From the NCBI RefSeq assembly GCF_011386835.1, contig NC_088791.1, forward strand, positions 124,906,943 through 124,970,942: a stretch of 64,000 bases of DNA, in the 5' to 3' direction. This DNA comes from Chrysemys picta bellii. Taxonomy: Eukaryota; Chordata; Testudines; Emydidae. Positions 44,192 to 54,352 of this stretch are shown one piece after another. A model generated the notes under the pieces. It did not search any database and was not told the origin of the DNA. It worked only from the letters and a program-made list of their open reading frames with translations. The translations under genes were made by a program, and so were the position numbers. Each line of letters starts with the position of its first letter. Position 1 is the first letter of the stretch.

Positions 44192-45655
44192 TCTATCGAG
44201 TGTTTGCTCATGTAGATTCTATTCTAGGTGTGCACGTGCCCATGTGTGTGGTCGTCAGAGATTTGTGTCTTAGTGGTACCTGTCGGGCCAGCTGTGGCGT
44301 CTTCTGGAGTGCCACGTTCATGCCACGGGTATATCAGGTGCCACTGGCCCTACGCCCCTCAGTTCATTCTTACCGCCTGTGGTGGTCAGTCGGAAGGGCC
44401 TTTGTACATAGTTTGCCTATAGTAGTGGTAAGTAGTTGGAAGGTCTCCTCCTTGGTCACTATAACTTCGGCCTGTAGGGTGTCAGATCAGGGTGCTCACT
44501 TCAGCACTACCCTTATATGGTCTTCTATAAGAACAAGGTCCAGCTGCGTCCACACCTGGCTTTTCTGGTCAAGACATATACTTACAGTCTTTGGTCCAAA
44601 GCCTCATGCGATGGATGAGGAACGCAAGCTGCATCCATGGATGTCAGGCAAGCGCTGGCCTTCTACATAGATAGAACCAAGCCGTCCTGTAAGTCAACAC
44701 TGTTTGTTGCTGTGGCAGACAGGATGAAGGGTTGCCCAGTGTCTGCCCAGAGAATCTCATCTTAGATCACAGCGTGCATCTGCTACTGTTATGAGCTGGC
44801 AAAGATGCCCCCGCTGGCGATCATGATGGCTCACTCAACTAAGGCACAGATGTCATCGGCGGCCTTCCTGGTGCAGGTGCTGATCCAAGAAATCTGTCTG
44901 GCTACCACCTGGTCATCCATCCACACGTTCGCATCTCATTACGCGCTTACCCAGCAAGCGTGTAATGAGATGACGCTGCCTTTGGCAGAGCAATGCTGCA
45001 AGACTGAACTCCGAGCCCACCTCCGAGGATATTGCTTGAGTTACCTACAATGGAATCGACATGAGCAAGCACTCGAAGAAGAACGGTTATCTACCTTTTC
45101 GTAACTGTTCTTCAAGGTGTGTTGCTCATGTCCATTTCATTACCCGCCCTCCTGCCCCTCTGTTGGAGTTGTCGACAAGAAGGAACTGAGAGGGTGTGGG
45201 GCCGGCAGCACCTGATATACCGCGACATGAGTGTGGCACTCGAGAGGGCGCCACAGCCGACCCTACGGCTACCACTAACAGGGCTGTCTCCAGCTTTTTT
45301 GCCACCCCAAGCAGCGAAGGAGAAAAACCCGATTGAGCTGTCGCAGAAGTGCTGCCGAAGAGGAAGAGAGAGAGTGAAGGACCCACCACCCAATTGCCAC
45401 CGAAGACTAAAGCGCGGCTCTTGAGCTGCCGCTGAAAGTGCCGCCAAAGACCCGAACATCCCGCCCCAATAACGGACGGAGTGCTGCCCCTTTCTCTTGG
45501 CCACCCCAGGCATCTGCTTCCTTCGCTGATGCCGGCCCTGACCACTAAGGCAAAAATCTCTGACTGCGCATGTGGGCGTGCACACACCTAGAATGGAAAG
45601 GACATGAGCAACACATCTCAAAGAACAACAGTTACGAAAAGGTAGGTAACTAACG
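44192..45655 (+). mobile_element. Internally deleted DIRS element
   Basis: The left end (TTCTTCTATCGAGTGTTTGC), the recombinase C-terminal part (AHSTKAQMSSAAFL..., 44826 on, with WSSIHTFASHYALT), the internal complementary region (about 45048-45140) and the right terminal repeat all match the element at 20115. The gag, RT and RNase H regions are missing; the join is near 44420-44440. It is interrupted by a hAT element at 45279-45540. Confidence 0.85.
45279..45540. mobile_element. Non-autonomous hAT-type transposon, 262 bp, inside the DIRS repeat
   Basis: CAGGGCTGTCTCCAGC to GATGCCGGCCCTG, with perfect 8-bp duplications ACCACTAA at 45271-45278 and 45541-45548. It contains several AAGTGCTGCCGAAG-type short repeats and no ORF of note. 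Confidence 0.9.
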
Positions 45656-45825
45656 GTTTTGTTTTTTGCTGGCCTCTCTCAGCACCAGCTGCTGGCTCCA
45701 TCAGTCTCCATGCTGGATTCTGGAGCTAGCAGAGCGCCATCCTGGCTGACCATATCAGCGTGCACCGCCATTGGATTTGTGCTCGGTGCAGTACCCAGCA
45801 TCCAGTCAAACTCCTCACAAAATGG

Positions 45826-46068
45826 CTATGATGTCTGCAAGTTGCCCAAGGTACAGTTCTGGTCCCTGGTTTTCTGGTACTCTGTCTTCAGCTGCTTAAT
45901 CTGCTCCCTGCACTGGTGACTGGTCCAGTAAATTTGCAGTTCTGCTAGTTTTTTGCCTATTTGCTGATATGCCAGGTCATTCCTGGTACTCTTGCTAAAA
46001 TGCTGTTGTGCTGACCTCGCACCAGAGATTCCCCAAACGCTGACTGTGCTCCCACAACCATGAAGCAA
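45826..46068 (-). pseudogene. Myb/SANT-like Harbinger accessory gene remnant
   Basis: The minus-strand frame contains LAYQQIGKKLAELQIY and HQCREQIKQLKTEYQKTRDQ, the Myb/SANT-like trihelix segment found in the accessory protein of Harbinger elements; compare HQCRVKVKELRQAYQKTKEA in the copy at 54353-54879. It is N-terminally degraded. Confidence 0.75.
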
Positions 46069-46080
46069 ATTACTTCTTCT

Positions 46081-46891
46081 GGTCAGTCTCCATTGGAAAC
46101 AGAAGGTTCTCTGAAAGGGTTTGCTCAGTGATCAGAAAACAATGGAAGGGTTAATGCTCACTCACTGAACAATGAGGAAGCATTTTTGTAGCCCTTAAAC
46201 TGGTGATTTATACATCTCTTCAGCTGGAGGTAGGTTGAGATGCTTTTACTTTTTAACCCTGCCCAACAATTTACAACAGGAATTGAAAAACATCTAATTA
46301 TTCAAATTTCAATTGGACCAAGATACTTAATTTTTTGGGAAAATCCCTTGGGCTCATTATTAGCTGTAGGCGATCAGGATCCATGTTGCATATATTATCT
46401 GAAAGTTGGTATCCTCAGCCGCGTTGTCCCCTCACATCATGGTAGGGCAGTAGTATGGCTGGTCAGCGGTAATGCAGGAGGAATAGTATCACCTTATAAA
46501 CCACCACCCCTGCTTCCTCTAGCAGTGAGATCTCTCTTTAAACTGTTCTGTCCAAGTGAAAAGCTACTCCCCTACTTTTACACTTGTGACAGCTGGCAGG
46601 ATCATAGCACAATATCTGACAAAAGAATAAACTGGCAGGGTGATTCTTCTATAAAAAATTTTATTTCACAGTTGGAAACAGGTTTACTATGACATTATTA
46701 ATAAAGGTAATTGCTTTGCAGTTTTAAAAAATCCCCAAGTTTTAAAATTAGATGCTTCTAAACAGGAGAACATTACTGGGGCAAATGAGTTTTAATAAAA
46801 GCCACTACATTTTAATTATTATCCAGGCCTCTGCTTAATGTCAATGGAAGTACATAGGGGGCCGAGGCTAATACTATGGCACTTATTACTA
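46081..46891. other. Intergenic sequence, nothing recognised
   Basis: A 150-codon open frame at 46240-46692 has no recognisable domain and AT-rich, unremarkable codon content; I take it as chance or repeat-derived. Confidence 0.4.
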
Positions 46892-47057
46892 CACTGCTAC
46901 CTCAATATAACATGACCCGATATAACACGAATTCAGATATAAATGCAGTAAAGCAGTGCTCTGGAGGGCTGCGCACTCTAGTGGATCAAAGCAAGTTCAA
47001 TATAACGCGGTAAGATTTTTTGGCTCCCGAGGACAGCGTTATATCGGGATAGAGGTG
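46892..47057 (+). mobile_element. Tc1/mariner-type MITE, copy 4
   Basis: CACTGCTACCTCAATATAAC to GGGATAGAGGTG, flanked by TA. At 166 bp it is the shortest of the four copies, with internal deletions near 46955 and 47005. Confidence 0.85.
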
Positions 47058-47602
47058 TATGTGTGAGACAATGCCTGACAAATGAACTATCAGCAATAAT
47101 TTGTTCTGAAACATTGATGAGAGAATGCCCATGGGATGGGCAATGTTTGATGAAGGGGATGTTACGACAGCACCCACTATGAGCTTATAGAATCAAAACT
47201 GTCTTGGGTGTAATAAACCTGGCGGAGTACAAAGGTGGACTACGTGTTAGATTATGCCACCTTGGCTCACATGTTGTTGCTCACCCAACCAGTTCCATTG
47301 AAGTCAATGAAACTCCCCATGCAAACAATTGCTTGCCATTCTGAATAAGGAAGTCACACTTGGGCTCCATCTCAATGAAGGAAAATAGTAATACCAAGCG
47401 CTTATAATGCTTTCCATCCACCAATCTCAAGGGTGGGATTCACAAAGGTACATTGGCATAAAAATCCTGTGTTTAGGTCCTATTGCGATCTGCAAGACTC
47501 CTGCTCAGCTGTTTCCCTAAGTGCTTATGTTTCTGCCTTTGAGCATGTGCACTGCTGCTTCACATTCTGTAGGGATGCCCATCTCCTACTTAAGCCTTAT
47601 AG

Positions 47603-48123
47603 CAGGGTTTTTCAACCTGTGGGTCAGGACCCAAAACTGGGTTACCAGAATGTTTCGAAGGGTTGTGTAGCAGCTCCTTGTGGCTCCTGTCCCATGGGGC
47701 TGGCTGGGCTTGCCTTTCCTTTCCTTTCTGCGCCAGACACTGCAACCTCTGAGGTACTAGCACCATTCAAGTTTAAAGCCAAGCTGTCATGATAATGGGG
47801 GTCCAGGTAGCCCAAATGTGGCTGAGTGGCACTGCAACCCATGAGCCAAGTCACAACTCCACTCTCCCAAATTTGACCCCAGGGAGGGGCAAACCTGAGC
47901 AATGCCACAACCCCAAAGGCTGCAATGCCTGGAGTGGAGAGCCAGCCCCACAGCATGGGAGCTGCCACTGTGTGGGGAGTGCTGGGCAGAACTCTGCCTC
48001 TCTCCTTGTTCAGATCCAACCAAAACCGCTTCAGGGCCTCCACCCCTAGATTATTTACTAGGCCACGACAGGCCATAAACATTTACAAGTGGGGCCTGAG
48101 CCGGAAACGGTTGAGAACCACTT
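47603..48123. mobile_element. Non-autonomous hAT-type transposon, 521 bp
   Basis: CAGGGTTTTTCAACCTGTGG at the left and CGGTTGAGAACCACTT at the right; flanks CCTTATAG (47595-47602) and CCTTAGAG (48124-48131), 7 of 8 matching. Belongs to the Charlie-like group by its CAGGG...TCAACC termini. Confidence 0.8.
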
Positions 48124-48274
48124 CCTTAGAGAAATTCACTAACCAGGAGAAGATATGCAGAGAAGTGCTTAAGTCATGTGCAGGGCTTGGTCCACTAAGC
48201 ATGCTCAGAGGCCACTTAACTCCACACAAAACAGTTTGGGGGAGGGAGGAGAGCCTCCCTTATAACTGTTTGCC

Positions 48275-48392
48275 CAGTGGTTAGAGCACTCAGCTGGGAT
48301 GTGGGAGACCATGGGTTCAAGCCCTACCCCTGCCTGATGAGAAGGGATTCAAAAGAGATCTGCTATCTCTCAGGAAAGTGCTCTAACCACTG
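48275..48392. repeat. Head-to-head tRNA-like SINE sequences
   Basis: CAGTGGTTAGAGCACT at 48275-48290 (A-box-like) with GGTTCAAGCCC at about 48314 (B-box-like) is a tRNA-like head on the + strand. The exact inverse AGTGCTCTAACCACTG is at 48377-48392 with a weaker B-box-like GAATCCC on the minus strand. It is not a functional tRNA gene: no acceptor stem pairs. Confidence 0.6.
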
Positions 48393-48485
48393 AGCTATGT
48401 TATATTCCAATGTGGGGCTCCCTCAGTCTCTCCAGCTGAAGTTCTATTTCAATTGGATCATTAAGTATTAATTGGGAATGGGCCC

Positions 48486-49217
48486 TGTCATAGGTTTCAC
48501 CCCCATTCTGGACTTTAGAGTAAGATAGGGGGACCTGCATGTGAACCCCTAAACTGAATTACCAGCTTACATCTGGTTTTGCTGCCACCACTCCCAAGTA
48601 CTAACTCCTGAGTAGCCTTGAGAGACTTCTTCACCAATTTCCTGGTGAACACCGATCCAAAACCTTGGATCTTAAATACAAGGAGAATTTAACCATCCCC
48701 CCTTCTTTCCCCACCAATTCCTGGTGAGTCCAGATCCAATCCCCTTGGATCTTAACACAAGGGGGAGGGGGGAAGGAAATCAATCAGGTTCTTAAAAATA
48801 AGACTTTTAATTAAAAGACAAGAAAGGTAAAAGAAAACCCTCTGGGAGATAGCATACAAGCTGATCTCACAGACAACAGATTCAAAACATAGGATGTTCC
48901 CCTGGGCACAAACTTAGTTACACAAAAATTACCCAATTTGATTATTCCCTAATGCCCAAGACAAGTTACAAAGAAAATAAACATAAACCTATTTATTCCC
49001 TTCACTAGTACTCACTACTTGATAAGAGGCTGATTTCTGGAGCTTTCCCACACCGGTCAAAACTGAAAGTGACCCAGACAAAGGGAACTTCCCTCCTTCC
49101 TTTTGAACATTTTGTCCCCCCATTGGCTCCTCTGGTCAGATGTCAGCTAGGCTAGGTGAACTTCTTAACCCTTTACAGGTAAAAGAGGCATTAACCCTTA
49201 ACTATCTGTTTATGACA
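48486..49217 (-). mobile_element. Solo LTR of an endogenous retrovirus-like element, 732 bp
   Basis: On the minus strand it begins TGTCATAAACAGATAG and ends CCTATGACA, i.e. TG...CA ends, with perfect 5-bp duplications GGCCC (48481-48485 and 49218-49222). No internal genes are attached, so it is the product of LTR-LTR recombination. A minus-strand AATAAA near 48992 could be its poly(A) signal. The retroviral class is not assigned. Confidence 0.85.
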
Positions 49218-49530
49218 GGCCCCCAAAACAGTAAATCATCCAGTGGTCAGGGCACCTCCCTGCAACCCCAAGTTAGGTGCTAAACTTGGTGAGAGGGGCA
49301 GGGCTTAGGACACACCCCTCTGGTCAACATCTCCCATTGGCTACCATAGGCAGCTCCCCAACTAGCATGCTGGCTTTGTGGATCACATTCTAAGGCACCT
49401 ATCACTGCCCTTGTCATATAGGCACCTAACTCAGGAGCATTGTGTTGTTCCTGTGATTGTCTAGGCCCCTAAAAGCTAGGCGCCATGATGCTCAGCATCG
49501 CTACTCTTAAATCCCTTTGTGAATCTAGCC

Positions 49531-50175
49531 CAAAGGTCAGTATTGTCATCCCAAAATAAACACTTAAAATGACCAGCAGTTGCTTCATACCTTTCAGTAC
49601 CCTGAGTTTCATAGAGGACAACGTGCAGGACTAACTGCCTAAAATGGGTAAGATTCAGAATGTGTATGATTTTAAACCTGCTCTACAAGCCTGCTCTTCA
49701 CACAGGTTAACTGTGTGGGTAGCTATTGCTAGTAGGGTTTTAGCAGCATGAGGAGTCTTTTTTCTTAAAACTGTGCAGCCAAATCTAGAACAGTTTTACA
49801 ACACTGTCCGGAGCGGTTCATGCTAGAACCCTATTAGCTACCACTGTGCTTACAGCAATGTTTCACCCATGCTGAGAACGGCCCTATTGTACTGAATGGA
49901 TACTGTGCCAGTCAGATTAGTGTAAGTTAAACAATGTCCCAGGTGTATGGCGGGGGGGAGGGAAGTCAGCCTACAGCCAGTGAATTTTGCATATATACAA
50001 ATAAAATAATCTTTACTACTTTGCATAAGCTAGTCTTCAATTCAGTAAAATACACTATCTGTCCTTTAAACTATTCTGAAGCAAGTTAGTTAACTAGCAC
50101 AGTCCTAACTCAATAAAACCTGTCACTCACTTGGTATAACAGAAAAAAGTATTGTAACTGTAATATTGTCAACTG
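49531..50175. other. Intergenic sequence, nothing recognised
   Basis: No gene or bounded element seen. Confidence 0.4.
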
Positions 50176-50480
50176 CAGTGGCTCTCAACCTTTCCAGACA
50201 ACTGTACCCCTTTCAGGAGTCTGATTTGTCTTGCGTACCCCCAAGTTCCACCTCACTTAAAAAGTGCTTGCTTACACAATCAGACATTAAAAAAAAAGTC
50301 ACAGCACACTGTTAATGAGAATAGCAGCAATTTTTCAGTTTTACCATAGAATAAATAAAATAAATCAATTGGAATATAATTTCAAACACCATTCCATTGA
50401 CACTCAATTATAATGACCGCTTCACATACTTTAAAATATTGAACTAAGTACAAAACTTTGCATGCAACTTAAAATAGAGG
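50176..50480 (-). repeat. hAT-type element, partial, same family as 25191-25599
   Basis: CAGTGGCTCTCAACCTTTCC and the block GATTTGTCTTGCGTACCCC are the reverse complement of the right half of the 25191-25599 element. The other end is not visible, so this copy is truncated or decayed. Confidence 0.7.
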
Positions 50481-50604
50481 CAAATGGAAAAACCATGAGG
50501 AAAGAACTTGGGCAACATTCAAATGACTCCGCATTGTTAAAGGTACATCCTTTACTTAACATATGCTGAAATCAAAGGCAGGTCCTGCACCAAGTTCCAA
50601 ATAT

Positions 50605-50700
50605 AATCCTGTATTCCTAATAGGACATATTATATATATTGGACCAACTTCTTTTGATGAAAGAGACAAGCTTTCAGGCTCCACAGAGCTCTTCAGACAT
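50605..50700. repeat. Dispersed retroposon-like repeat fragment
   Basis: TTGGACCAACTTCTTTTGATGAAAGAGACAAGCTTTC is related in inverted form to 11270-11370. Family not assigned. Confidence 0.45.
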
Positions 50701-51257
50701 GCTCTGTCAGATTTCCTAATGAATACTCAGTCAAAGGAATTGCATGGCCGGTATGCAAGGCAACATTGGAGATGTGATTTTTCTTGGATAGATAATACTG
50801 GTGTATCATTCAGTCTGGAAGGTGATTAGAAGACTAATGCAGTTTGCCTTCCTGGTGCTCTTGCATCCTTTTCTTAGGGTATGTCTACACTACGGGATTA
50901 ATCCGAATTTATATAATTCGAATTTGGGAAACAGATTGTATAAAGTCGAAATGTATGCGGCCACACTAAGCACATTAATTCGGTGGTGTGCGTCCAAGTA
51001 CCGGGGCTAGCGTCGATTTCTGCAGCGTTGCACTCTGGGTAGCTATCCCATAGCTATCCCATAGTTCCCGCAGTCTCCCGCGCCCATTGGAATTCTGGGT
51101 TGAGATCCCAGTGCCTGATGGGACAAAAAACATCGTCGCAGGTGGTTCTGGGTACAGCCTCACCTCCTCCCTCCCTGCATGAAAGCAACGGACGGCAGAC
51201 AACCATTTCGCGCCTTTTTTCCTGGGTGAACACTGCAGACTCCATACCACGGCAAGC

Positions 51258-52559
51258 ATGGAGCCCGCTCAGCTCAAGACAGCAGTCATGAACATTGTAA
51301 ACACCTCGCGCGTTCTCGTGGAGTTTATGCTGAGCCAGGACCAGAAAAACGGGGCGAGGAGGCAGCAGCGGCGGCAGCGCAGCGACAAGCATGATGAGGA
51401 CATGGACATGGACACGGACACAGAATTCTGTGAAACCACGGGCCCCAGTGCTTTGGAGATCATGTTGTTAATGGGGCAGATTCTAGCCATGGAACGCCAA
51501 TTCTGGGCAAGGGAAACAAGCACAGACTGGTGGGACCGCATAGTGTTGCAGGTCTGGGACGATTCCCAGTGGCTGCGGAACTTTCGCATGCGTAAGGGCA
51601 CTTTCATGGAACTTTGTGACTTGCTGTCCCCTGCCCTGAAACGCCAGAATACCAAGATGAGAGCAGCCCTCACAGTTGAGAAGCGAGTGGCGATAGCCCT
51701 GTGGAAGCTTGCAACGCCAGACAGCTACCGGTCAGTCGGGAATCAGTTTGGAGTGGGCAAATCTACGGTGGGGGCTGCTGTGATGCAAGTAGCCAAAGCA
51801 ATCACTCAGGTGCTGCTACGAAAGTTAGTGACTCTGGGAAATGTGCAGGCCATAATGGATGGCTTTGCTGCAATGGGATTCCCTAACTGTGGTGGGGCGA
51901 TAGATGGAACCCATATCCCTATCTTGGCACCGGAGCACCAAGCCACCGAGTACATAAACCGCAAGGGGTACTTTTCCATGGTGCTGCAAGCACTTGTGGA
52001 TCACAAGGGACGTTTCACCAACATCAACGCGGGCTGGGCGGGAAGGGTTCATGACGCTCGCGTCTTCAGGAACACTACTCTGTTTAAAGGGCTGCAGCAA
52101 GGGACTTACTTTCCAGACCAGAAAATAACCGTTGGGGATGTTGAAATGCCAATAGTTATTCTTGGGGACCCAGCCTACCCCTTAATGCCATGGCTCATGA
52201 AGCCATACACAGGCAGCCTGGACAGGAGTCAGGAGCTGTTCAACTACAGGCTGAGCAAGTGCAGAATGGTGGTAGAATGTGCATTTGGCCGTTTAAAAGG
52301 TCGCTGGTGTTCATTATTGACTCGCTCTGACCTCAGCCAAAGAAATCTCCCCATTGTTATTTCTGCTTGCTGCATGCTCCACAATCTCTGTGAAAGTAAG
52401 GGGGAGACCTTTATGGCGGGGTGGGAGGCTGAGGCAAATCGCCTGGCTGCTGATTACGCGCAGCCAGACACCAGGGCGATTAGAAGAGCACACCAGGAAG
52501 CGCTGAGCATCAGAGAAGCTTTGAAAATCAGTTTCATGACTGGCCAGGCTACAGTGTGA
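51258..52559 (+). CDS. PIF/Harbinger transposase, 433 aa, intact
   Basis: A DDE nuclease of the DDE_Tnp_4 (HARBI1-like) type that cuts and pastes the element at TTA/TAA targets, working with its Myb/SANT-like partner. The acidic/Arg-rich N terminus (residues 30-60) precedes an HTH-like segment at about 157-180 (RSVGNQFGVGKSTVGAAV). Catalytic residues are D216 (GAIDGTHIPI), D304 (ILGDPAYPLM) and E340 (VVECAFGRLKGRW); HDARVF at 265-270 is another family block. The length fits the family. The first ATG at 51258 is used; a second ATG, in the same frame, is at 51288 (residue 11). A poly(A) signal AATAAA lies at 52661. It has no internal stop, unlike the copy at 41478. Activity is not shown by sequence alone. 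Confidence 0.93.
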   Translation: MEPAQLKTAVMNIVNTSRVLVEFMLSQDQKNGARRQQRRQRSDKHDEDMDMDTDTEFCETTGPSALEIMLLMGQILAMERQFWARETSTDWWDRIVLQVWDDSQWLRNFRMRKGTFMELCDLLSPALKRQNTKMRAALTVEKRVAIALWKLATPDSYRSVGNQFGVGKSTVGAAVMQVAKAITQVLLRKLVTLGNVQAIMDGFAAMGFPNCGGAIDGTHIPILAPEHQATEYINRKGYFSMVLQALVDHKGRFTNINAGWAGRVHDARVFRNTTLFKGLQQGTYFPDQKITVGDVEMPIVILGDPAYPLMPWLMKPYTGSLDRSQELFNYRLSKCRMVVECAFGRLKGRWCSLLTRSDLSQRNLPIVISACCMLHNLCESKGETFMAGWEAEANRLAADYAQPDTRAIRRAHQEALSIREALKISFMTGQATV

Positions 52560-52660
52560 AATATCTGTTTGTTTCTCCTTCATGAATACCTGCCTCCTTT
52601 ATTGACTCATTTTCTGTAAGGAACCCACCCTCCCCCTTCCCCCAGCTTGCTTTCAAACCA

Positions 52661-52666
52661 AATAAA
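52661..52666 (+). terminator. Poly(A) signal of the Harbinger transposase gene
   Basis: AATAAA 102 bp after the stop codon. Confidence 0.6.
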
Positions 52667-52861
52667 GTCACTATCATTTAAAAATCATTTATTCTTTATT
52701 AATAGATTAGAAAAAGAGAGAGGGAACCCGGGTGGGATTTGGGAGGAGGATCGGTGGGAAGGAAAAGGCCACTAAAAAAAGGTTAAAAAAATGACAGACT
52801 TTTGCTTGGGCTGTCCACTGGGGTGGAATGGGAAGGTGTACGGAGCCTCCCCCCCGCGTTC

Positions 52862-53289
52862 TTACACGTCTGGGTGAGGAGGATACGGAGAGGGGGGAGG
52901 GGGGTACAGGGGCTGTAGCGGCAGTCTGTTTTCCTGCAGCCGTTCCTGAAGCTCCACCAGACGCCGGAGCATGTCTGTTTGCTCACGCAGCAGCCCCAGC
53001 GTTGCATCCTGCCTCCTCTGATCTTCCTGCCGCCACCTCTCATCTCGAGCGTCTCTCCTGTCCTCACGTTGGTCCCTCCTGTCCTCACATTGGTCCCTCC
53101 TGTCCTCACGTTCACTGGCTTCTTTCCTATACTTTGCAACCGTTTCCTTCCACTCATTCAGATGAGCTCTGTCACTGCGGCTGGATTCCATAATTTCGGA
53201 AAACATCTCGTCTCGCGTCTTCTTCTTACGATGCCTTATCTGTGATAGCCTTCAGGATGGAGGAGGGAGGCTTGAGGAATTTGCAGCTG
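52862..53289 (-). pseudogene. Harbinger accessory gene, exon 2 (coiled-coil part)
   Basis: A TCCCTACAG acceptor at 53290 would join exon 1 in phase 1. The frame continues into KKKTRDEMFSEIMESSRSDR and a highly charged coiled coil with repeats of REDRRDQ type, then REQTDMLRRLVELQERLQEN and a Pro-rich tail, ending at 52862. A TGA at 53254-53252 (minus strand) stops the joined frame early. The TGA could be a decayed CGA. Confidence 0.7.
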
Positions 53290-53611
53290 CTGTAGGGAGG
53301 AAAAAGAAGAGAGAATTGTTTAAAAAGATACATTTTGCAGAACAATGCTTATACTCTTTCACGGTGACCAACACTATTCACATTACATAGCACATGTGAT
53401 TTCTGTGCAAGGTCGCATTTTGCCTCTTAATACTGAGTGCCTGTGCCTGTGGCTTTGCTGCTAGAGATCACAGGTCCGGGCAACAGAATTCGGCTTGCAT
53501 GCGGCCATGGTAAGCCATTGTCTTACAGCTTCTGCGCCCTCCTTTCCCACATACCAAGCATAGCCTGTAGAGTGCTGCGTTTTTTCTGTTAACATTCAGC
53601 AGCAGCAGAAA

Positions 53612-53812
53612 ACAAACTAACCACCCCGCCGCCCCCCTCCCGCCATGAATTCTCTGGGATGATCGCTGTACCCCTCCCCCCACCGCGTGGCTTGTATCAG
53701 GGAAGATCCCTGCAGGAACCAAACTAACCCCCCCCCTCCCGCCATAAATTCTCTGGGATGATCACGGTACCCCTCCCCCCACCGCGTGGCTGGTAACAGG
53801 GAAGATCCCTGC
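53612..53812. repeat. Two-copy tandem duplication, about 99-bp period
   Basis: The unit with GAATTCTCTGGGATGATCGC, CCCCTCCCCCCACCGCGTGG and GGGAAGATCCCTGC occurs twice in a row with few differences. It lies in the intron of the accessory gene. Confidence 0.75.
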
Positions 53813-53961
53813 TAGCCAAACACGAAAAGCTCAGGGCCAATTTCCCATCTGCGCTTGGCTAACTGCAGGGAAGGATTTATTTTCCGCCACAGGCAAACAG
53901 CCCAGTAGGAACGGCCACCTCTGTCCCCTTAATTAAGTTCCCGTATTTCAACCAGGTTACC

Positions 53962-54252
53962 ATGAGTGATATCACTCTCCTGAGGATTACACAACAAGAT
54001 AAAGAACGGATGTTGCTTGAATGCCAGCAAACACTGGGACCATACGCTGCCAGGCTTTGTCAGGCAATGATACCAGATTACTTGCTGCAAGCATGGCGTG
54101 GTCAAGTGTCCTACCATGGAGGACGGAATAAGGATGCACTGCCCAGAAACCTTGTGGCAAGGCTTTTGGAGTACCTCCAGGAGAGCTTCATGGAGATGTC
54201 CCTGGAGGATTTCCGCTCCATCCCCAGACACGTTAACAGACTTTTCCAGTAG
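53962..54252 (+). CDS. Unrecognised 96-aa ORF in the Harbinger element
   Basis: MSDITLLRITQQDKERMLLE starts a compact, protein-like frame with normal amino-acid mix: helix-prone, ending in LLEYLQESFMEMSLEDFRSI and a basic RHVNRLFQ tail. It is on the + strand, inside the intron of the opposite-strand accessory gene, downstream of the transposase. An acceptor-like TTTCAACCAG precedes the ATG and ATTAAA (54299) follows the stop. I know no family for it; it may be a third gene of the element, an exon, or chance. Confidence 0.45.
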   Translation: MSDITLLRITQQDKERMLLECQQTLGPYAARLCQAMIPDYLLQAWRGQVSYHGGRNKDALPRNLVARLLEYLQESFMEMSLEDFRSIPRHVNRLFQ

Positions 54253-54352
54253 CTGAACTGACCGCGAATGCATCCCAAGTCCTCAGGGAAAAGTAATCAT
54301 TAAAAAACGTTTGCTTTTAAAACAAGTTTTATATTTTAAAAGGTAAACTCAC

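Larger units (their letters stand above)
41125..46080 (+). mobile_element. Old, heavily interrupted PIF/Harbinger element
   Basis: A terminal-like GGCTATGTCTACACTGCAAT at 41125 is followed by a decayed transposase (41478-43165) and, on the opposite strand near the far end, a Myb/SANT-like remnant (45826-46068). This is the layout of the intact element at 50877-55260. No right terminal repeat is seen, so the 3' boundary is a guess. Inserted in it are hAT (41937), mariner MITE (42472), CR1 (43492), and DIRS (44192) with its own hAT (45279). Confidence 0.75.
47434..49530. repeat. Old palindromic repeat expanded by later insertions
   Basis: The left end GGGATTCACAAAGGTACATT and the right end AAATCCCTTTGTGAATC are inverted. 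The original element must have been short (a GGCACCTA/TAGGCGCC-type palindrome like the one at 58345). It has been stretched by a hAT element, a tRNA-like SINE pair and a solo LTR. Confidence 0.55.

Noticed and set aside
46240..46692. 150-codon frame as a novel gene
   Set aside because: No domain, no splice context, and no sign of protein-like conservation can be judged from one sequence.
48256..48330. tRNA gene
   Set aside because: A- and B-box-like motifs are present, but acceptor and anticodon stems do not fold properly and the unit has an inverted partner; it is SINE-derived.
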